Notes: generated from the sequence alone by a model not told the origin. DNA of 64,000 nt from Dactylosporangium siamense (GCF_016862795.1 NZ_BONQ01000052.1:1-64000); one strand, 5' to 3'. Counted from the stretch's first letter, positions 50,669 to 59,740 are shown. Numbers and translations: made by a program.

Positions 50669-51492
50669 GTATCTCGCCGCGACGGACGGTGCTGGTGACC
50701 GGCGCCCGGGGCAAGACCGGCCGGGAAGTGGTCGCCCAGCTGCGCCAACACCCCGAGATCACGGTCCGGGAAGGCTCGTCCCAGCCGGGCGCGGAGACCG
50801 CGTTCTCCTGGGACGACCCGGGCACCTGGCCCGCCGCCGTGAAGGACGTGGACGCGGTCTACCTCATGCGGCCGGACGTGCCGGAGGCACCCGAACACGT
50901 CGCCCGCCTGGTCGACCTCAACCCGGACGCCTCCGTCGTGCTGCTGTCCGAGCAGGGCGCGGACGGGCTGCCCGCCGGGCAGTGGGCCCGCCGGGTCGAG
51001 GACGCCGTCACCGGCCGCGCCGCCGGCTGGACCCTGCTCCGGCCGTCCTGGTTCCACCAGGTCCTGACCGACCCGCGCTTCTACCGCGACGACATCCGCG
51101 TCAACCGGGTGCTGCGGCTACCCTCCGGCGGCGCGCCCATCGCCTGGATCGACGCACGGGACATCGCCGCGGTCGCGGTGGCCGCGCTCGTCTCGCCGGC
51201 CGGGCACGACCGGCAGTCGTACACCATCACCGGGCCGGAAGCACTGCCCATCCAGGCCGTCGCCGATGCGCTCTCCACCCAGCTCGGTGTCGCCGTCCGT
51301 GCCGACGACCCACCGCCGGGGCAGGCCGTCGAGGGCTTCGACGCGTGGACCACGGACATCCTCATCGACCTGTACGAGCGGGTCCGGACCGGCGGCTTCG
51401 CCGAGCACACCCCGGTCGTGGAGCGCGTCACCGGGCGCCGCCCGACGTCGGTGAGCGAGTTCGTCGCCGCGAACCTCGACGAGTGGCGCTGA
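50656..51492 (+). CDS. NmrA-like NAD(P)-binding oxidoreductase or regulator
   Basis: A 278-residue atypical short-chain dehydrogenase. The Rossmann motif is VLVTGARGKTGREVVAQL (about residues 12-29), then WTLLRPSWFHQVL and IAWIDARDIAAVAVAAL typical of NmrA/SDR-a5 proteins. No YxxxK catalytic pair is present at the usual place. Related proteins in many actinomycetes are quinone or NADPH sensors and small reductases. TAGCAT lies 5 nt before the ATG. It is divergent from marR. Confidence 0.88.
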   Translation: MSQSSISPRRTVLVTGARGKTGREVVAQLRQHPEITVREGSSQPGAETAFSWDDPGTWPAAVKDVDAVYLMRPDVPEAPEHVARLVDLNPDASVVLLSEQGADGLPAGQWARRVEDAVTGRAAGWTLLRPSWFHQVLTDPRFYRDDIRVNRVLRLPSGGAPIAWIDARDIAAVAVAALVSPAGHDRQSYTITGPEALPIQAVADALSTQLGVAVRADDPPPGQAVEGFDAWTTDILIDLYERVRTGGFAEHTPVVERVTGRRPTSVSEFVAANLDEWR

Positions 51493-51496
51493 CGGG

Positions 51497-52372
51497 TCAG
51501 CCGCGCGCCCGGAACGGGGCCAGGGTGGCCCGGATCTGGTCGGCCGCGCCCCAGTCGTGGTCGAACTGGGCCACCACGGCGAGGTGCTGCCGCAGCTGGA
51601 TGATCGGCATGCGGGCCGGCCAGTCGCCGTCCAGGTCGGTCAGCTCGGCGTAGACCTCGAAGAACCGCCGCGCCTCGGGCGGCGGCGACGTCGTCCACAC
51701 GTGGGCGAGGTCGACCTCGGCCCACGTGTAGGACACGGCCGGGTCGATCAGGGCGGGCCGGCCGTCCTCGGTGGACATGACGTTCTGCGCCCACAGGTCA
51801 CCGTGCGTCAGGCAGGCCGGCCGCTCCGGCAGCAGTTCGGGCAGCCGGTGACACAGCCGCTCCAGCGCCACCCGGTCCCCGGCGTCCAGCGCCGCCTCGA
51901 CCCGGGGCTGGTCGAGCCACCGCAGCAGCCGGTGCTGCGCGAAGAAGGCGAAGCCGTCGTCGTCCCAGGTGTTGACCTGCCGGCGGCGGCCCAGCCAGTT
52001 GTCGCGGTGCCAGCCGAAGCGAGGATGGGTCGTGCCCAGGTGCAGGCGGGCGAGCACGTGCGCGAACCGCTCCCAGAACGCCTCGCCGCCCGGCCGCGGC
52101 TGCAGCACCGGCAACACCAGCAGCTCCCGGTCCACCAGGATCACCTCGGGCGTCGCCACCCCGCCGAGCTCACGCAGGGCGGCCAGCCCTTCGGCCTCCG
52201 CGGCGAACACGTCGTCCGCCGGCGGCTCGTCGAACGCCTTGACGAACACCGGCGGCCCGTCCCGGCGGGTGGCGATGCCGGCGAGCGCGGCGAGCCCACC
52301 CGCCGCCGGCCGCACGTCGACGACGTCGTGCATCCCGGCCCGGACCAGGCAGTCCAGCAGGAAGCGGGTCAC
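51497..52372 (-). CDS. Fructosamine-kinase-family protein
   Basis: A 291-residue aminoglycoside/fructosamine-kinase-fold protein. The Lys-containing strand is PPVFVKAFDEPPADDVFAAEAEGLAALREL, the catalytic loop is LTHGDLWAQNVM (HGDLWxxN) and the metal site is ALIDPAVSYTWAEVDLAHVW (DPA). WHRDNWLG is specific for fructosamine 3-kinases, which phosphorylate Amadori adducts to trigger deglycation. The GTG overlaps the stop of the tetR gene upstream (GTGA), so the two are co-translated. Confidence 0.9.
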   Translation of the reverse strand: MTRFLLDCLVRAGMHDVVDVRPAAGGLAALAGIATRRDGPPVFVKAFDEPPADDVFAAEAEGLAALRELGGVATPEVILVDRELLVLPVLQPRPGGEAFWERFAHVLARLHLGTTHPRFGWHRDNWLGRRRQVNTWDDDGFAFFAQHRLLRWLDQPRVEAALDAGDRVALERLCHRLPELLPERPACLTHGDLWAQNVMSTEDGRPALIDPAVSYTWAEVDLAHVWTTSPPPEARRFFEVYAELTDLDGDWPARMPIIQLRQHLAVVAQFDHDWGAADQIRATLAPFRARG

Positions 52373-52938
52373 GTCGCCTCTCCGTCCGTGACCGCCAGTC
52401 CGGTGCGCAGCAGACCGACCAGGCGGCGCGCGTTGTCCACGTCGGTGGTGAGGGCCGCGCCGTTGGCGAGCGCCAGCAGGTCGGTGGCCGTGACGTCCGG
52501 CCGCAGCGCCGGCTGCGCGCGGCGCACCAGCGCGCCGGCGGTGGCCGTGATCGCGGCGTGCCACTCCTCGAACATCGGCGTCCGCCGGCCGTCCGGGACG
52601 TCGGTGGCCGCCAGCGCGAGCGGGCGCTTGGTCGCCACATGGGCGACGAACGCGTCGAGCCAGGCGAAGAGCGCGTCGATCGGGACCCGCGCGGCGAGGA
52701 TCCGGCCGCCGTAGTCGCACAGCGCCGTCACCTCGTCGGTGTACAGCGCGGCGAGCAGCTCGGCGCGGGTCGGAAAGTGCCGGTAGAGGGTGGCGTTGCC
52801 GACGCCCGCGCGCCGGGCGACGTCGTCCAGGGCGACCTCGCTGCCGACCTCCGCCACGAGCGCACGCGCGGCGACGAGCAGGCGCTCCCTGTTGCGTTGG
52901 GCGTCGGACCGGGGCCGGCGCTTGCTATCCGGGGACAT
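52369..52938 (-). CDS. TetR-family transcriptional regulator
   Basis: A 189-residue TetR protein: RNRERLLVAARALVAEVGSEVALDDVARRAGVGNATLYRHFPTRAELLAALY is the HTH (about residues 17-68). The ATG at 52938 lies in one of two GGGGACA-CCCC sites, so the regulator likely binds over its own start. An open frame continues upstream, but the added segment has no coding character. It is co-translated with the fructosamine-kinase-like gene and divergent from a SnoaL-like gene. Confidence 0.9.
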   Translation of the reverse strand: MSPDSKRRPRSDAQRNRERLLVAARALVAEVGSEVALDDVARRAGVGNATLYRHFPTRAELLAALYTDEVTALCDYGGRILAARVPIDALFAWLDAFVAHVATKRPLALAATDVPDGRRTPMFEEWHAAITATAGALVRRAQPALRPDVTATDLLALANGAALTTDVDNARRLVGLLRTGLAVTDGEAT

Positions 52939-52976
52939 CCCCGAATATGGTACGGCAAGAAAACGGGGACAACCCC
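52931..52976. promoter_or_regulatory. Paired GGGGACAWCCCC operator sites
   Basis: GGGGACATCCCC (52931-52942) and GGGGACAACCCC (52965-52976) lie 34 bp apart in and next to the 58-bp gap between tetR and the SnoaL-like gene. The first covers the tetR start codon. They are the obvious candidate sites for the TetR. Confidence 0.65.
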
Positions 52977-52996
52977 ACTTCTGCGGAGGGGACGCG

Positions 52997-53395
52997 ATGC
53001 TGACCACCGAGGACCGGTTCGCCATCGAGGACGCCATCAACCTGCACGGCCACCTGACCGACCGCGGCGACTTCGCCGGGCTGCCCGCGCTGTTCACCGA
53101 GGACGTCACCTACGACGTCACCGCCCTGGGCGGCGGCGTGCTCGCCGGGCTGGCCGGCGCCCGCGACGCCGCACTCGCGCTCGGCGACGCGAATCCGCTC
53201 GCCCACCACGTCACGAACATCGTGCTCGAGGAGGCGCCGGACGGGACGGTGCGGGCGCTGTCCAAGTATCTCGGCGTCATGACCGACGGATCCGTCGCCA
53301 GCGGGACCTACGAGGACACGGTCACGCTCGGCGACCACGGCTGGCGGATCACGCACCGCGTCATCCGGCCCCGCCGGGTGCCCCTGCAACCCTGA
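52997..53395 (+). CDS. SnoaL-like domain protein
   Basis: A 132-residue cone-fold protein: TEDRFAIEDAINLHGHLTDRGDFAGLPALFTEDVTYDVTALGGGVLAG, then AHHVTNIVLEEAPDGTVRALSKYLGVMTDGSVASGTYEDTVTLGDHGWRITHRVIRPRR. This is the SnoaL_4-type aromatic-ring-hydroxylase-beta-like pattern. The reaction is unknown. GGAGGGG precedes the ATG by 6 nt. It is divergent from tetR and converges on the paralogue pair downstream. Confidence 0.85.
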   Translation: MLTTEDRFAIEDAINLHGHLTDRGDFAGLPALFTEDVTYDVTALGGGVLAGLAGARDAALALGDANPLAHHVTNIVLEEAPDGTVRALSKYLGVMTDGSVASGTYEDTVTLGDHGWRITHRVIRPRRVPLQP

Positions 53396-53402
53396 CGCCG
53401 GC

Positions 53403-54206
53403 TCAGCCGCGGGCCTCGTACGACGCCTGCGCACCGAGCCCCACCAGCAGCTGGCAGAGCACCGAATATCCGGATCCGTCCAGGTAGTTGACGTACCTGC
53501 GGGACTTGCCGTTCGTCAGGCGCACGTCGACGCGCCCGGGCCGCAGCTCGACCCGCTCGATCTCGGCCCATGGTGTGGCCCCGGCGTCCTTGGGGCCGAC
53601 GATCCCGGCCGGGGTCACCCGGACGTCACCGCGCCTGACGACGCGGCCGGCGCGCACCGCCTCGACCTGCCGGGCCACCACCCGGGCCACCGCCTGCTCG
53701 GTGATCAGGTCGGCGATCGGCCGGACCAGGGGAAAGTCCGCGGCGACCTCGGCCGGCACCAGCGCGGCGAAGAACCCGCCGCCCGGACCGTACGGATCCA
53801 GCGCGTTCTGATAGTCCGCCCGGATCGTCACGGTGCGGTCATCGCCGGCGGTCAGCAGGAACCCCTTATAGGACCAACTCGACTCCGATTCGCTGACGTC
53901 CGGCGTCCAGTGGTCCACCACGCCGGTGACCTCGTCCCAGCGCACCGGCCGGGGCGGCACGCCGGGGTCGACCTCCACCAGCCCGTCGGGGTAGGCGTAC
54001 AGCCACCGGACGAACCGGCCCCGCCGGAGGCGCACCGGCGGGGTGATCTCGGTGCGGTGGTACAGGCCCAGCGGCTCCCCCATCCCGAGCTCCAGACCGA
54101 CCTGGACGGCGTGCCGCCAGTTGGCGGCGCTGCGCTGCTTTGCCTGCCCCACCATGCGCTGGTACTGCTCGTCCAGCCGCTGCCGCGCCTCGGGCCGCAT
54201 TCCCAT
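53403..54206 (-). CDS. Paralogue B of a tandem pair (membrane hairpin lost)
   Basis: A 267-residue protein that matches its upstream neighbour along its whole length: identical starts MGMRPEARQ, shared SAANxRHAVQVGL, LDPYGPGGG and ITEQAVARVVARQV. It lacks about 47 residues after TEITPP, where the neighbour has two membrane segments, and is therefore predicted soluble. The C-terminal half looks like a PH-like beta domain (ELRPGRVDVRLTNGKSRRYVNY). It resembles DUF6585-type proteins, from memory. AGGGGG 7 nt before the ATG at 54200 makes that start as likely as 54206. Confidence 0.78.
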   Translation of the reverse strand: MGMRPEARQRLDEQYQRMVGQAKQRSAANWRHAVQVGLELGMGEPLGLYHRTEITPPVRLRRGRFVRWLYAYPDGLVEVDPGVPPRPVRWDEVTGVVDHWTPDVSESESSWSYKGFLLTAGDDRTVTIRADYQNALDPYGPGGGFFAALVPAEVAADFPLVRPIADLITEQAVARVVARQVEAVRAGRVVRRGDVRVTPAGIVGPKDAGATPWAEIERVELRPGRVDVRLTNGKSRRYVNYLDGSGYSVLCQLLVGLGAQASYEARG

Positions 54207-54242
54207 ACCCCCTGGGTAGCACCGCCGGGCAACCGGACCGGC

Positions 54243-55187
54243 TCAGCCGCTGGCCTCGTACGACGCCTGCACGCCGAGCGCCATCACCAGCCGGCAGAGT
54301 ACCTCGTAACCGGATCCGTCCCGGTAGTTGTCGTGCTTGCGGGCCTTGCCGCTCGTCAGGCGCACCTTGACGCGCCCGGGCCGCAGCTCGACCCGCTCGA
54401 CCGCGGCCCACGGCGTGACCGTGGCGTCCTTGGGGCCGGCGATCCCGTCGCGGGTCACCCGGACGCCACCGCGCCCGACGACGCCGCCGGCGCGCACCAC
54501 CGCGACCTGCCGGGCCACCACCCGGGCCACCGCCTGCTCGGTGATCAGCTCGGCGATCGGGAGGACCCGGGGGAAGGCCGCGGCGACCTCGGCCGGCAGC
54601 AGCGCGACGATCAACCCGCCGCCCGGACCGTAGGGGTCCAGCGCGTTCTGATAGTTCGCCGGGATCGCCATGGTACGGCCATCGCCGACGGTCAGCAGGA
54701 ACCCCTCATAGGTCCACGTCGAATCGGATCCGGCCGACGTCCAGTGGTCGACCACGTCGGCGACCTCGTCCCAGCGCACCGGACGCGGCTGCCCATCGGG
54801 GTCGACCTCGGCCAGGCCGCCGGGGTAGCCGTACAGCCACCGGGTGAACCTCCGGCGCCCCGTCAGCACGGCGCACACCAGGATGTAGGCGCCGGCGAGG
54901 ACCGGCGAGACGCCGAGGACCGGAATCGCCGCGTCCGGCGCCCACAGCATGATCAGCACGACCCCGCTCACGAAGGCGGCGACGGGCGCCAGCAGGAGCA
55001 GCACCCGCCGGGCGCCCATCGGCGGGGTGATCTCGGTGTGGTACAGGCCCAGCGGCTCCCCCAGCCCGAGCGCCAGCCCGACCTGGACGGCGTGCCGCAC
55101 GTTGGCGGCGCTGCGCTGCTGCGCCTGCTCCACCCTGCGCCGGTGCCGCTCCTCCAGCTGCTGCCGCGCCTCGGGCCGCATTCCCAT
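54243..55187 (-). CDS. Paralogue A of a tandem pair (with membrane hairpin)
   Basis: A 314-residue protein with the same layout as the gene downstream, plus two membrane segments at about residues 61-82 and 87-108 after TEITPP. The soluble C-terminal part has RWLYGYPGGLAEVDPDGQPRPVRWDEVADVVDHW and a second beta domain with ELRPGRVKVRLTSGKARKHDNY. Function unknown. Only 36 bp separate it from paralogue B, so the pair arose by tandem duplication; the ancestral form probably had the hairpin. Confidence 0.8.
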   Translation of the reverse strand: MGMRPEARQQLEERHRRRVEQAQQRSAANVRHAVQVGLALGLGEPLGLYHTEITPPMGARRVLLLLAPVAAFVSGVVLIMLWAPDAAIPVLGVSPVLAGAYILVCAVLTGRRRFTRWLYGYPGGLAEVDPDGQPRPVRWDEVADVVDHWTSAGSDSTWTYEGFLLTVGDGRTMAIPANYQNALDPYGPGGGLIVALLPAEVAAAFPRVLPIAELITEQAVARVVARQVAVVRAGGVVGRGGVRVTRDGIAGPKDATVTPWAAVERVELRPGRVKVRLTSGKARKHDNYRDGSGYEVLCRLVMALGVQASYEASG

Positions 55188-55238
55188 GCCCACCTGGGTA
55201 GCACTGCCACGCAATCGGAGCGGTTCTAAGCTGTCGCC

Positions 55239-56306
55239 ATGCCCGGCAGGCCGATGTCGCAGGACCAGTACCCGCATCGCGTCGCGCGCGTCCGGAGCCT
55301 GGTCGCCGGGGAGCAGGACGGTGCGCTCGTCGAGGAGCTCGTCGACCTGGCGGTGCACAACGAGGACGTGTGGCGCTACGACGGGGCGGCCGTGCGCATG
55401 GCGGTGGAGGTGCTGCCGCCGTCGCGCCGGCACGCCCTGATCCTGGCGGTCGCCGACCGGGCCGCGGCCGGGGCGCCCCCGGTCGAGGTCTCCTCGCTCC
55501 TGCGCTGGCTCGCGCGCGGCCTCGGACCGGCGGCGCTGTCCTGGCGCGCCGGCCGGTGCCTCATCGACACCACCGCCGCATCCGTGACCGGCCTGCCCGA
55601 CGAACTGCGCGTGCTGGCCGAGGTAGCCGTGCGGGAGACCGGCGCGGTCCCGCCGGAGCTGCTGGCGGTGATCCGGCGGTCGGCAATGCGGTTCTCCGAC
55701 TGGGCAACGGCGTTGCAACCGTGGCTCGACACCGCTGCTGACCCGCTCAACGTCGGCGAGGCCTGGGCCGGGACCGCCAACGCCGAGGTCGCCGATCGGC
55801 CCCTGCTCGTCCACGCGCTCGCCGCCAAGGGGGCCCACCCGGCCGCCGGCTGGGCCCGCCGGGCCGCGGCCGTCGCTGGCGAGCTCGGCGCCGCCAGGTG
55901 CCGGACGCTCATCCACCGCTGGTTCGACCTGGTGCCGCGGCCACGCACGCTGCGCCTGCGCGACGACGACCGGTACGACGCCAACGAGGTGCTCGACCCG
56001 CACAACGCGCTGGCGTTGCGCGGCCTGTTGTTCCTGCTGACCACCGTCCCGCCGGACCCGGAGGATCCGGCGGTCGTCGGCCGGCTCGCCCAGCACGCCG
56101 CCGAGAAGGGCCCGGGCCATGGGCCACGCAGCAAGGTCGTCGCGTACGCCGCGGTCCACACGCTGGAACGTCTCGGCACCGTGCCCGCGCTGCACGAGCT
56201 CCAGCGGCTGCGCAGCGGCACCAACCAACCGGGCTTCAGCGGCCGCCTCGACGTCGCGATCGCCCGTCGCCGCGCCGCGCTCAGAACCTCCGCGCTCATT
56301 GCCTGA
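55239..56306 (+). CDS. Hypothetical HEAT-like helical protein
   Basis: A 355-residue soluble, mostly helical protein made of short Ala/Leu/Arg-rich helix pairs (for example ALILAVADRAAAGAPPVEVSSLLRWLARGLG and RCRTLIHRWFDLVPRP), reminiscent of HEAT repeats. No catalytic motif is seen. TAAGCT (55227-55232) lies 6 nt before the ATG, so it is likely leaderless. It is divergent from the paralogue pair with 51 bp between starts. Confidence 0.7.
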   Translation: MPGRPMSQDQYPHRVARVRSLVAGEQDGALVEELVDLAVHNEDVWRYDGAAVRMAVEVLPPSRRHALILAVADRAAAGAPPVEVSSLLRWLARGLGPAALSWRAGRCLIDTTAASVTGLPDELRVLAEVAVRETGAVPPELLAVIRRSAMRFSDWATALQPWLDTAADPLNVGEAWAGTANAEVADRPLLVHALAAKGAHPAAGWARRAAAVAGELGAARCRTLIHRWFDLVPRPRTLRLRDDDRYDANEVLDPHNALALRGLLFLLTTVPPDPEDPAVVGRLAQHAAEKGPGHGPRSKVVAYAAVHTLERLGTVPALHELQRLRSGTNQPGFSGRLDVAIARRRAALRTSALIA

Positions 56307-56389
56307 CCGAGGCCGGGACGGACAACGGGCCGGCGTCGAAGCGGGTGGCCGGGGCGATGCCGTATTGATCAACTCTCTATCCTGTCGGC

Positions 56390-57556
56390 GTGACCGACAC
56401 TCCCCCGCCGAACGACCCCGCACCGGCCCCTGAACCCGCGCCGGTGCCGGTCCCAGCTCCGCCGTCGGAGGACGGGCAGGCGCCCGTTGCTGAGCCGGCG
56501 TCCGTTGCTGAGCCGCAGGTGGCAGTTGGTTCGGAGGGCGGGCGGCCTCGGCGGCGGCGCATGCTGCTCGTGGCCGCCGCGCTCGTGCTCGTGCTGCTCT
56601 CGGTCGGTGGTGTGGTCGCGTGGCGGGTGTTCGCCGCCGACCCACGCGACGCCGCCAAGGAGTACTTCGCCCGCCTGGCCGCCGGGGACGCGAACGGCGC
56701 GCTGAAGATCGTCGACGCCAGTTCGATCGCGGCGCAGCTGCCGACCTCCAACCCGCTGCTCTCCGCCGCCGCGCTGAGCGACCCGGCGGCGCGGCCCCGG
56801 GCGATGACGGTCACCCACGTCACCGAGGCCGGGGACACGGCCATGCTGGCGGTGCGGTACCAGGCGAACGACGCCACGGTCACGCAGGCGCTGACGGCGC
56901 GGCGGCAGGGACGCAGGTTCGTGCTGGTGTCCCCGTTCGTCCGGCTCTCGTTCGCGGGCGCCGCGGCCACGGACAAGGCACGGATCACGGTCAACGGGGT
57001 CGCGGTCGACCCGGCCGGGAGCGGGTCGGCGTTTCCGGGCGCGTACACGGTCACCGCGGACGGCAACGCCCTGCTCGCCGGCCGCTCCACCGCGGCCGTG
57101 CCGTCCCCGGACGCCACCGCCACGGTCACGCTGCCGCCGCCGAGCCTGTCCGCGGACGGCCAGGCCAAGGCCGACGCGGCCGTCACCGCCGCGCTGCAAC
57201 AGTGCGCCGCCAAGTACTTCCAGCCGGGGTCGGGCTGCCCCGCCGTCACACTCTTCAACCCGCCGGCGCGGGTCGTCCCCGGCTCACCGCCGCCCGGCCA
57301 GCTGATCAGCGGCAGCTGGACCGTGACGACCGCCAAGACCGACATCACCGTAACGATCACCAAGGTCCCGGTCTGCACGTTCACGCCCGACGCCGGCGCC
57401 GTGACGTTCTCGGCCGCCGACGGCGTCGTCCACTGGGACGTCAAGCTTGCCGTGGACGGCAAGGTGCTGACCGGCCAGTCCGGCGACACGCAGTTCACGG
57501 CCAAGGGCCGGGTCGCCCTGGACGCCGACGGCACGCTCCACGTCACGTTCGCCTGA
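56390..57556 (+). CDS. Single-TM protein with extracytoplasmic DUF4878-like domain
   Basis: A 388-residue membrane-anchored protein: a Pro/Ala-rich cytoplasmic N-terminus (about 55 residues, many PAPxP repeats), one membrane segment at about 58-79 (MLLVAAALVLVLLSVGGVVAW), then a soluble part with RDAAKEYFARLAAGDANGALKIVDASSI resembling the lumazine-cone DUF4878 fold, and a beta-rich C-terminus with a Cys pair. It probably acts outside the membrane. The GTG at 56390 lies 6 nt after TATCCT (56378-56383). Confidence 0.75.
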   Translation: MTDTPPPNDPAPAPEPAPVPVPAPPSEDGQAPVAEPASVAEPQVAVGSEGGRPRRRRMLLVAAALVLVLLSVGGVVAWRVFAADPRDAAKEYFARLAAGDANGALKIVDASSIAAQLPTSNPLLSAAALSDPAARPRAMTVTHVTEAGDTAMLAVRYQANDATVTQALTARRQGRRFVLVSPFVRLSFAGAAATDKARITVNGVAVDPAGSGSAFPGAYTVTADGNALLAGRSTAAVPSPDATATVTLPPPSLSADGQAKADAAVTAALQQCAAKYFQPGSGCPAVTLFNPPARVVPGSPPPGQLISGSWTVTTAKTDITVTITKVPVCTFTPDAGAVTFSAADGVVHWDVKLAVDGKVLTGQSGDTQFTAKGRVALDADGTLHVTFA

Positions 57557-57602
57557 ACCGCCGGGGTTGCGCGGCGCCGGCCGGATGCGCCATCGTGCGG
57601 TG

Positions 57603-58628
57603 GTGGACGCCCGGCTGACGTGGCGGCTCCTCCTGGTGCCGAGGCTGCTGCTCGCCGCCGGCGTCATCGTGTGGGCGTTGCTGAACGTGCTCACGGCACG
57701 GCGGCCGGCCCAGCCGCCCCGCCGGCCGCCGACGGCCGGGGACCCGGTCGGGGACGCCCTCGCCGGCGCCCGGCCCGTGCCGCGGTACACCGACGAACCG
57801 TTGAAGGTGACCGACCTGCGCTGGATCGTCGGCGTCGAAAACCTCGAGGTCGCGGACGAGGACGGGTTCAACACGGTCGTCGGTCTCGACGACGCGGTGT
57901 CGACGTACGTCGACGTGGCCGCCGACGGGCTCGAGGACGCCCTGGCCGACCAGCCCGGCATCGACGCGGTGGAGCACACCGACCGGGAGGTCGTGCTGGT
58001 GCGCAGCACGCTGTCGCTGCCGGACGTCCACGCGGCCGCCGTCCGGGCCCTGCTCGCCATCAACCGGGATCCCCGCCCGATGCCACGGCGCCGGCCGTTG
58101 GATCCGGCCGTGGTCGGTGCGGTGGCCGACGACGTGGCGGCCGTCATGAGCGGGCACGGCTTCGCCGGCCGGCTCCCCGGCCCCGCGTTCTACCGGCTGC
58201 TGCCCGACGAGCACCTGGTCCAGATCGTGGGGCTCCGCGACGGCTTCGGCCACCACAACGACGACGGCACGATCACCGACGCCCGGGTCAGGCTCGCCGT
58301 CGACGTCCTCGAACTCGACGCGGCCGACGTCACCGCCGGCCCGCGCGTGCTGTCCACGTCGTGCGACTGGGCGCCGGCCACCGTCAGCGGCATCGAACAC
58401 GTCCTCGTGACCAGGGCGGTGCCGTGGTGCGCGGCCACCGCGTCACGGGCCGCGATCGTCGACCGGTGGGTGCGTGGCCTGCCGTGGCACGTGCCGGACC
58501 GGCCAAGGTGGGAAGCCGCCGACATCGCGGCGCAATGGGGCTTCCGCAAGCACGCCCGGGACCTGCTGGGGCGCAGCCGGTCACCGCAGTCGGCCGCCGT
58601 GGCCGCGAAGCACGGCTTCAGCCGGTGA
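57603..58628 (+). CDS. Hypothetical protein with N-terminal TM segment
   Basis: A 341-residue protein with an N-terminal membrane helix (WRLLLVPRLLLAAGVIVWALLNVL, about residues 7-30), a Pro/Arg-rich linker and a large soluble part with no recognised domain (VTDLRWIVGVENLEVADEDGFNTVVGLDDAVSTYVDVAADGLEDAL). An ATG at 57585 is in frame; GTG 57603 is preferred because CATCGT lies 6 nt upstream, but this is weak. The 3' end overlaps the convergent esterase gene by 11 bp. Confidence 0.65.
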   Translation: MDARLTWRLLLVPRLLLAAGVIVWALLNVLTARRPAQPPRRPPTAGDPVGDALAGARPVPRYTDEPLKVTDLRWIVGVENLEVADEDGFNTVVGLDDAVSTYVDVAADGLEDALADQPGIDAVEHTDREVVLVRSTLSLPDVHAAAVRALLAINRDPRPMPRRRPLDPAVVGAVADDVAAVMSGHGFAGRLPGPAFYRLLPDEHLVQIVGLRDGFGHHNDDGTITDARVRLAVDVLELDAADVTAGPRVLSTSCDWAPATVSGIEHVLVTRAVPWCAATASRAAIVDRWVRGLPWHVPDRPRWEAADIAAQWGFRKHARDLLGRSRSPQSAAVAAKHGFSR

Positions 58629-59418
58629 GGACGTCGTCGAGGAAGTCGATGCCCGCCTCGGTGAAGGTGCCGACCTCGACCGACGCGCCGGCGAAGACGT
58701 GACCGGCGCCCTCCACGGGCAGCACGTCGCAGCGCACCCCCTGGGCCCGCAGGGCCTCGGCGAAGCCGACCGCCTCCGCGAACGGGACGATGTCGTCCTC
58801 GGTGCCGTGCACCAGCAGAAACGGCGGCGCGTCCGGGTGGACGTTGTGCAGCGGGCTGGCCAGCCGCGCGAACGCCGTGCGCTCCCCGATCGGGCCGCCG
58901 AGCAGGAGCGCCGGGAAGGCGAACGGGTCGTCCTGCTCGCGCAGGGTGGAGAGGTCGACCGGCCCGTACCAGATGACGGCGGCCTGGATCGCGGTGTCGC
59001 CGGTGCCCGTGAGCGCCGCGATCGCCGCGATCTGGCCGCCGGCCGACTCTCCCAGCACGGCGAAGCGGTCCGGGTCGAGCCGCAGCGTCGCGGCGTGGTG
59101 CCGCAGCCAGCGCACGGCCGCGTCGACGTCGGCCTGCTGCGCGGGGTAGACGGCCTCCAGCGCCAGCCGGTAGTCGACGTCGGCGACGGCGTACCCCCTG
59201 GACACCATGCGCTCATGGAACCTCTGGTCGACCGTCCACACGCGACTCCCTGTCGTCCAGGCACCGCCGTGGATCCAGAGCACGACCGGGAACGGGCCGT
59301 CTCCCGGCGGCACGTGCAGGTCGAGCTGGAGCGGGCGGTGCCCGAACGGGGCCGAGACGACGCAACCGGCGTGGGTGAGCGTCTTGCGTGGTTCGGGCAC
59401 GGGATGGAACTCGGTCAT
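58618..59418 (-). CDS. Alpha/beta hydrolase, BD-FAE/carboxylesterase-like
   Basis: A 266-residue esterase of the hormone-sensitive-lipase/BD-FAE type. The oxyanion motif is WIHGGAWTTGS, the nucleophile is VLGESAGGQIAAIAA, and the Asp and His are in VHGTEDDIVPF and VEGAGHVF. No signal peptide is visible, so it is cytoplasmic. The ATG at 59418 is the natural start. Substrates are probably short acyl esters. It is convergent with the upstream gene. Confidence 0.9.
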   Translation of the reverse strand: MTEFHPVPEPRKTLTHAGCVVSAPFGHRPLQLDLHVPPGDGPFPVVLWIHGGAWTTGSRVWTVDQRFHERMVSRGYAVADVDYRLALEAVYPAQQADVDAAVRWLRHHAATLRLDPDRFAVLGESAGGQIAAIAALTGTGDTAIQAAVIWYGPVDLSTLREQDDPFAFPALLLGGPIGERTAFARLASPLHNVHPDAPPFLLVHGTEDDIVPFAEAVGFAEALRAQGVRCDVLPVEGAGHVFAGASVEVGTFTEAGIDFLDDVLTG

Positions 59419-59485
59419 GAACTCAACTTCCTGGTCGGATCGGCGTCAGCGGTGCGCGCCGATGGTGTGCCTGTACGGTGTGGCC

Positions 59486-59740
59486 ATGCCACCGCCGAAC
59501 GAGGTCGTCGTGTTCTTCCTCGCGGTGTTTCTGGCGGCGGGCGTGTTCAACCTGGTTGAGGCGCGCCGCTGGTTCGCGCGCCGGCGGCAGGGCATCCCGC
59601 CGCCGCGGCAGACGTTCTGGAACGCCAGCCACAGCGTGCCCCGCCATCCGGTGGACGGTTACCTGTACGGCGCCCTGTTCCTGGCGCTCGCCGCGGCGTG
59701 CGTGGTTGTCCTGGTCGGCCGGCGCCTGCATCGGTGGTGA
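59486..59740 (+). CDS. Small two-TM membrane protein
   Basis: An 84-residue protein with membrane segments at about residues 6-24 (VVVFFLAVFLAAGVFNLVE) and 58-78 (YLYGALFLALAAACVVVLVG), joined by a basic cytoplasmic loop (RRWFARRRQGIPPPRQTFW). No motif is recognised. TACGGT (59474-59479) lies 6 nt before the ATG, so the start is the leaderless one and not an ATG further upstream. Confidence 0.7.
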   Translation: MPPPNEVVVFFLAVFLAAGVFNLVEARRWFARRRQGIPPPRQTFWNASHSVPRHPVDGYLYGALFLALAAACVVVLVGRRLHRW

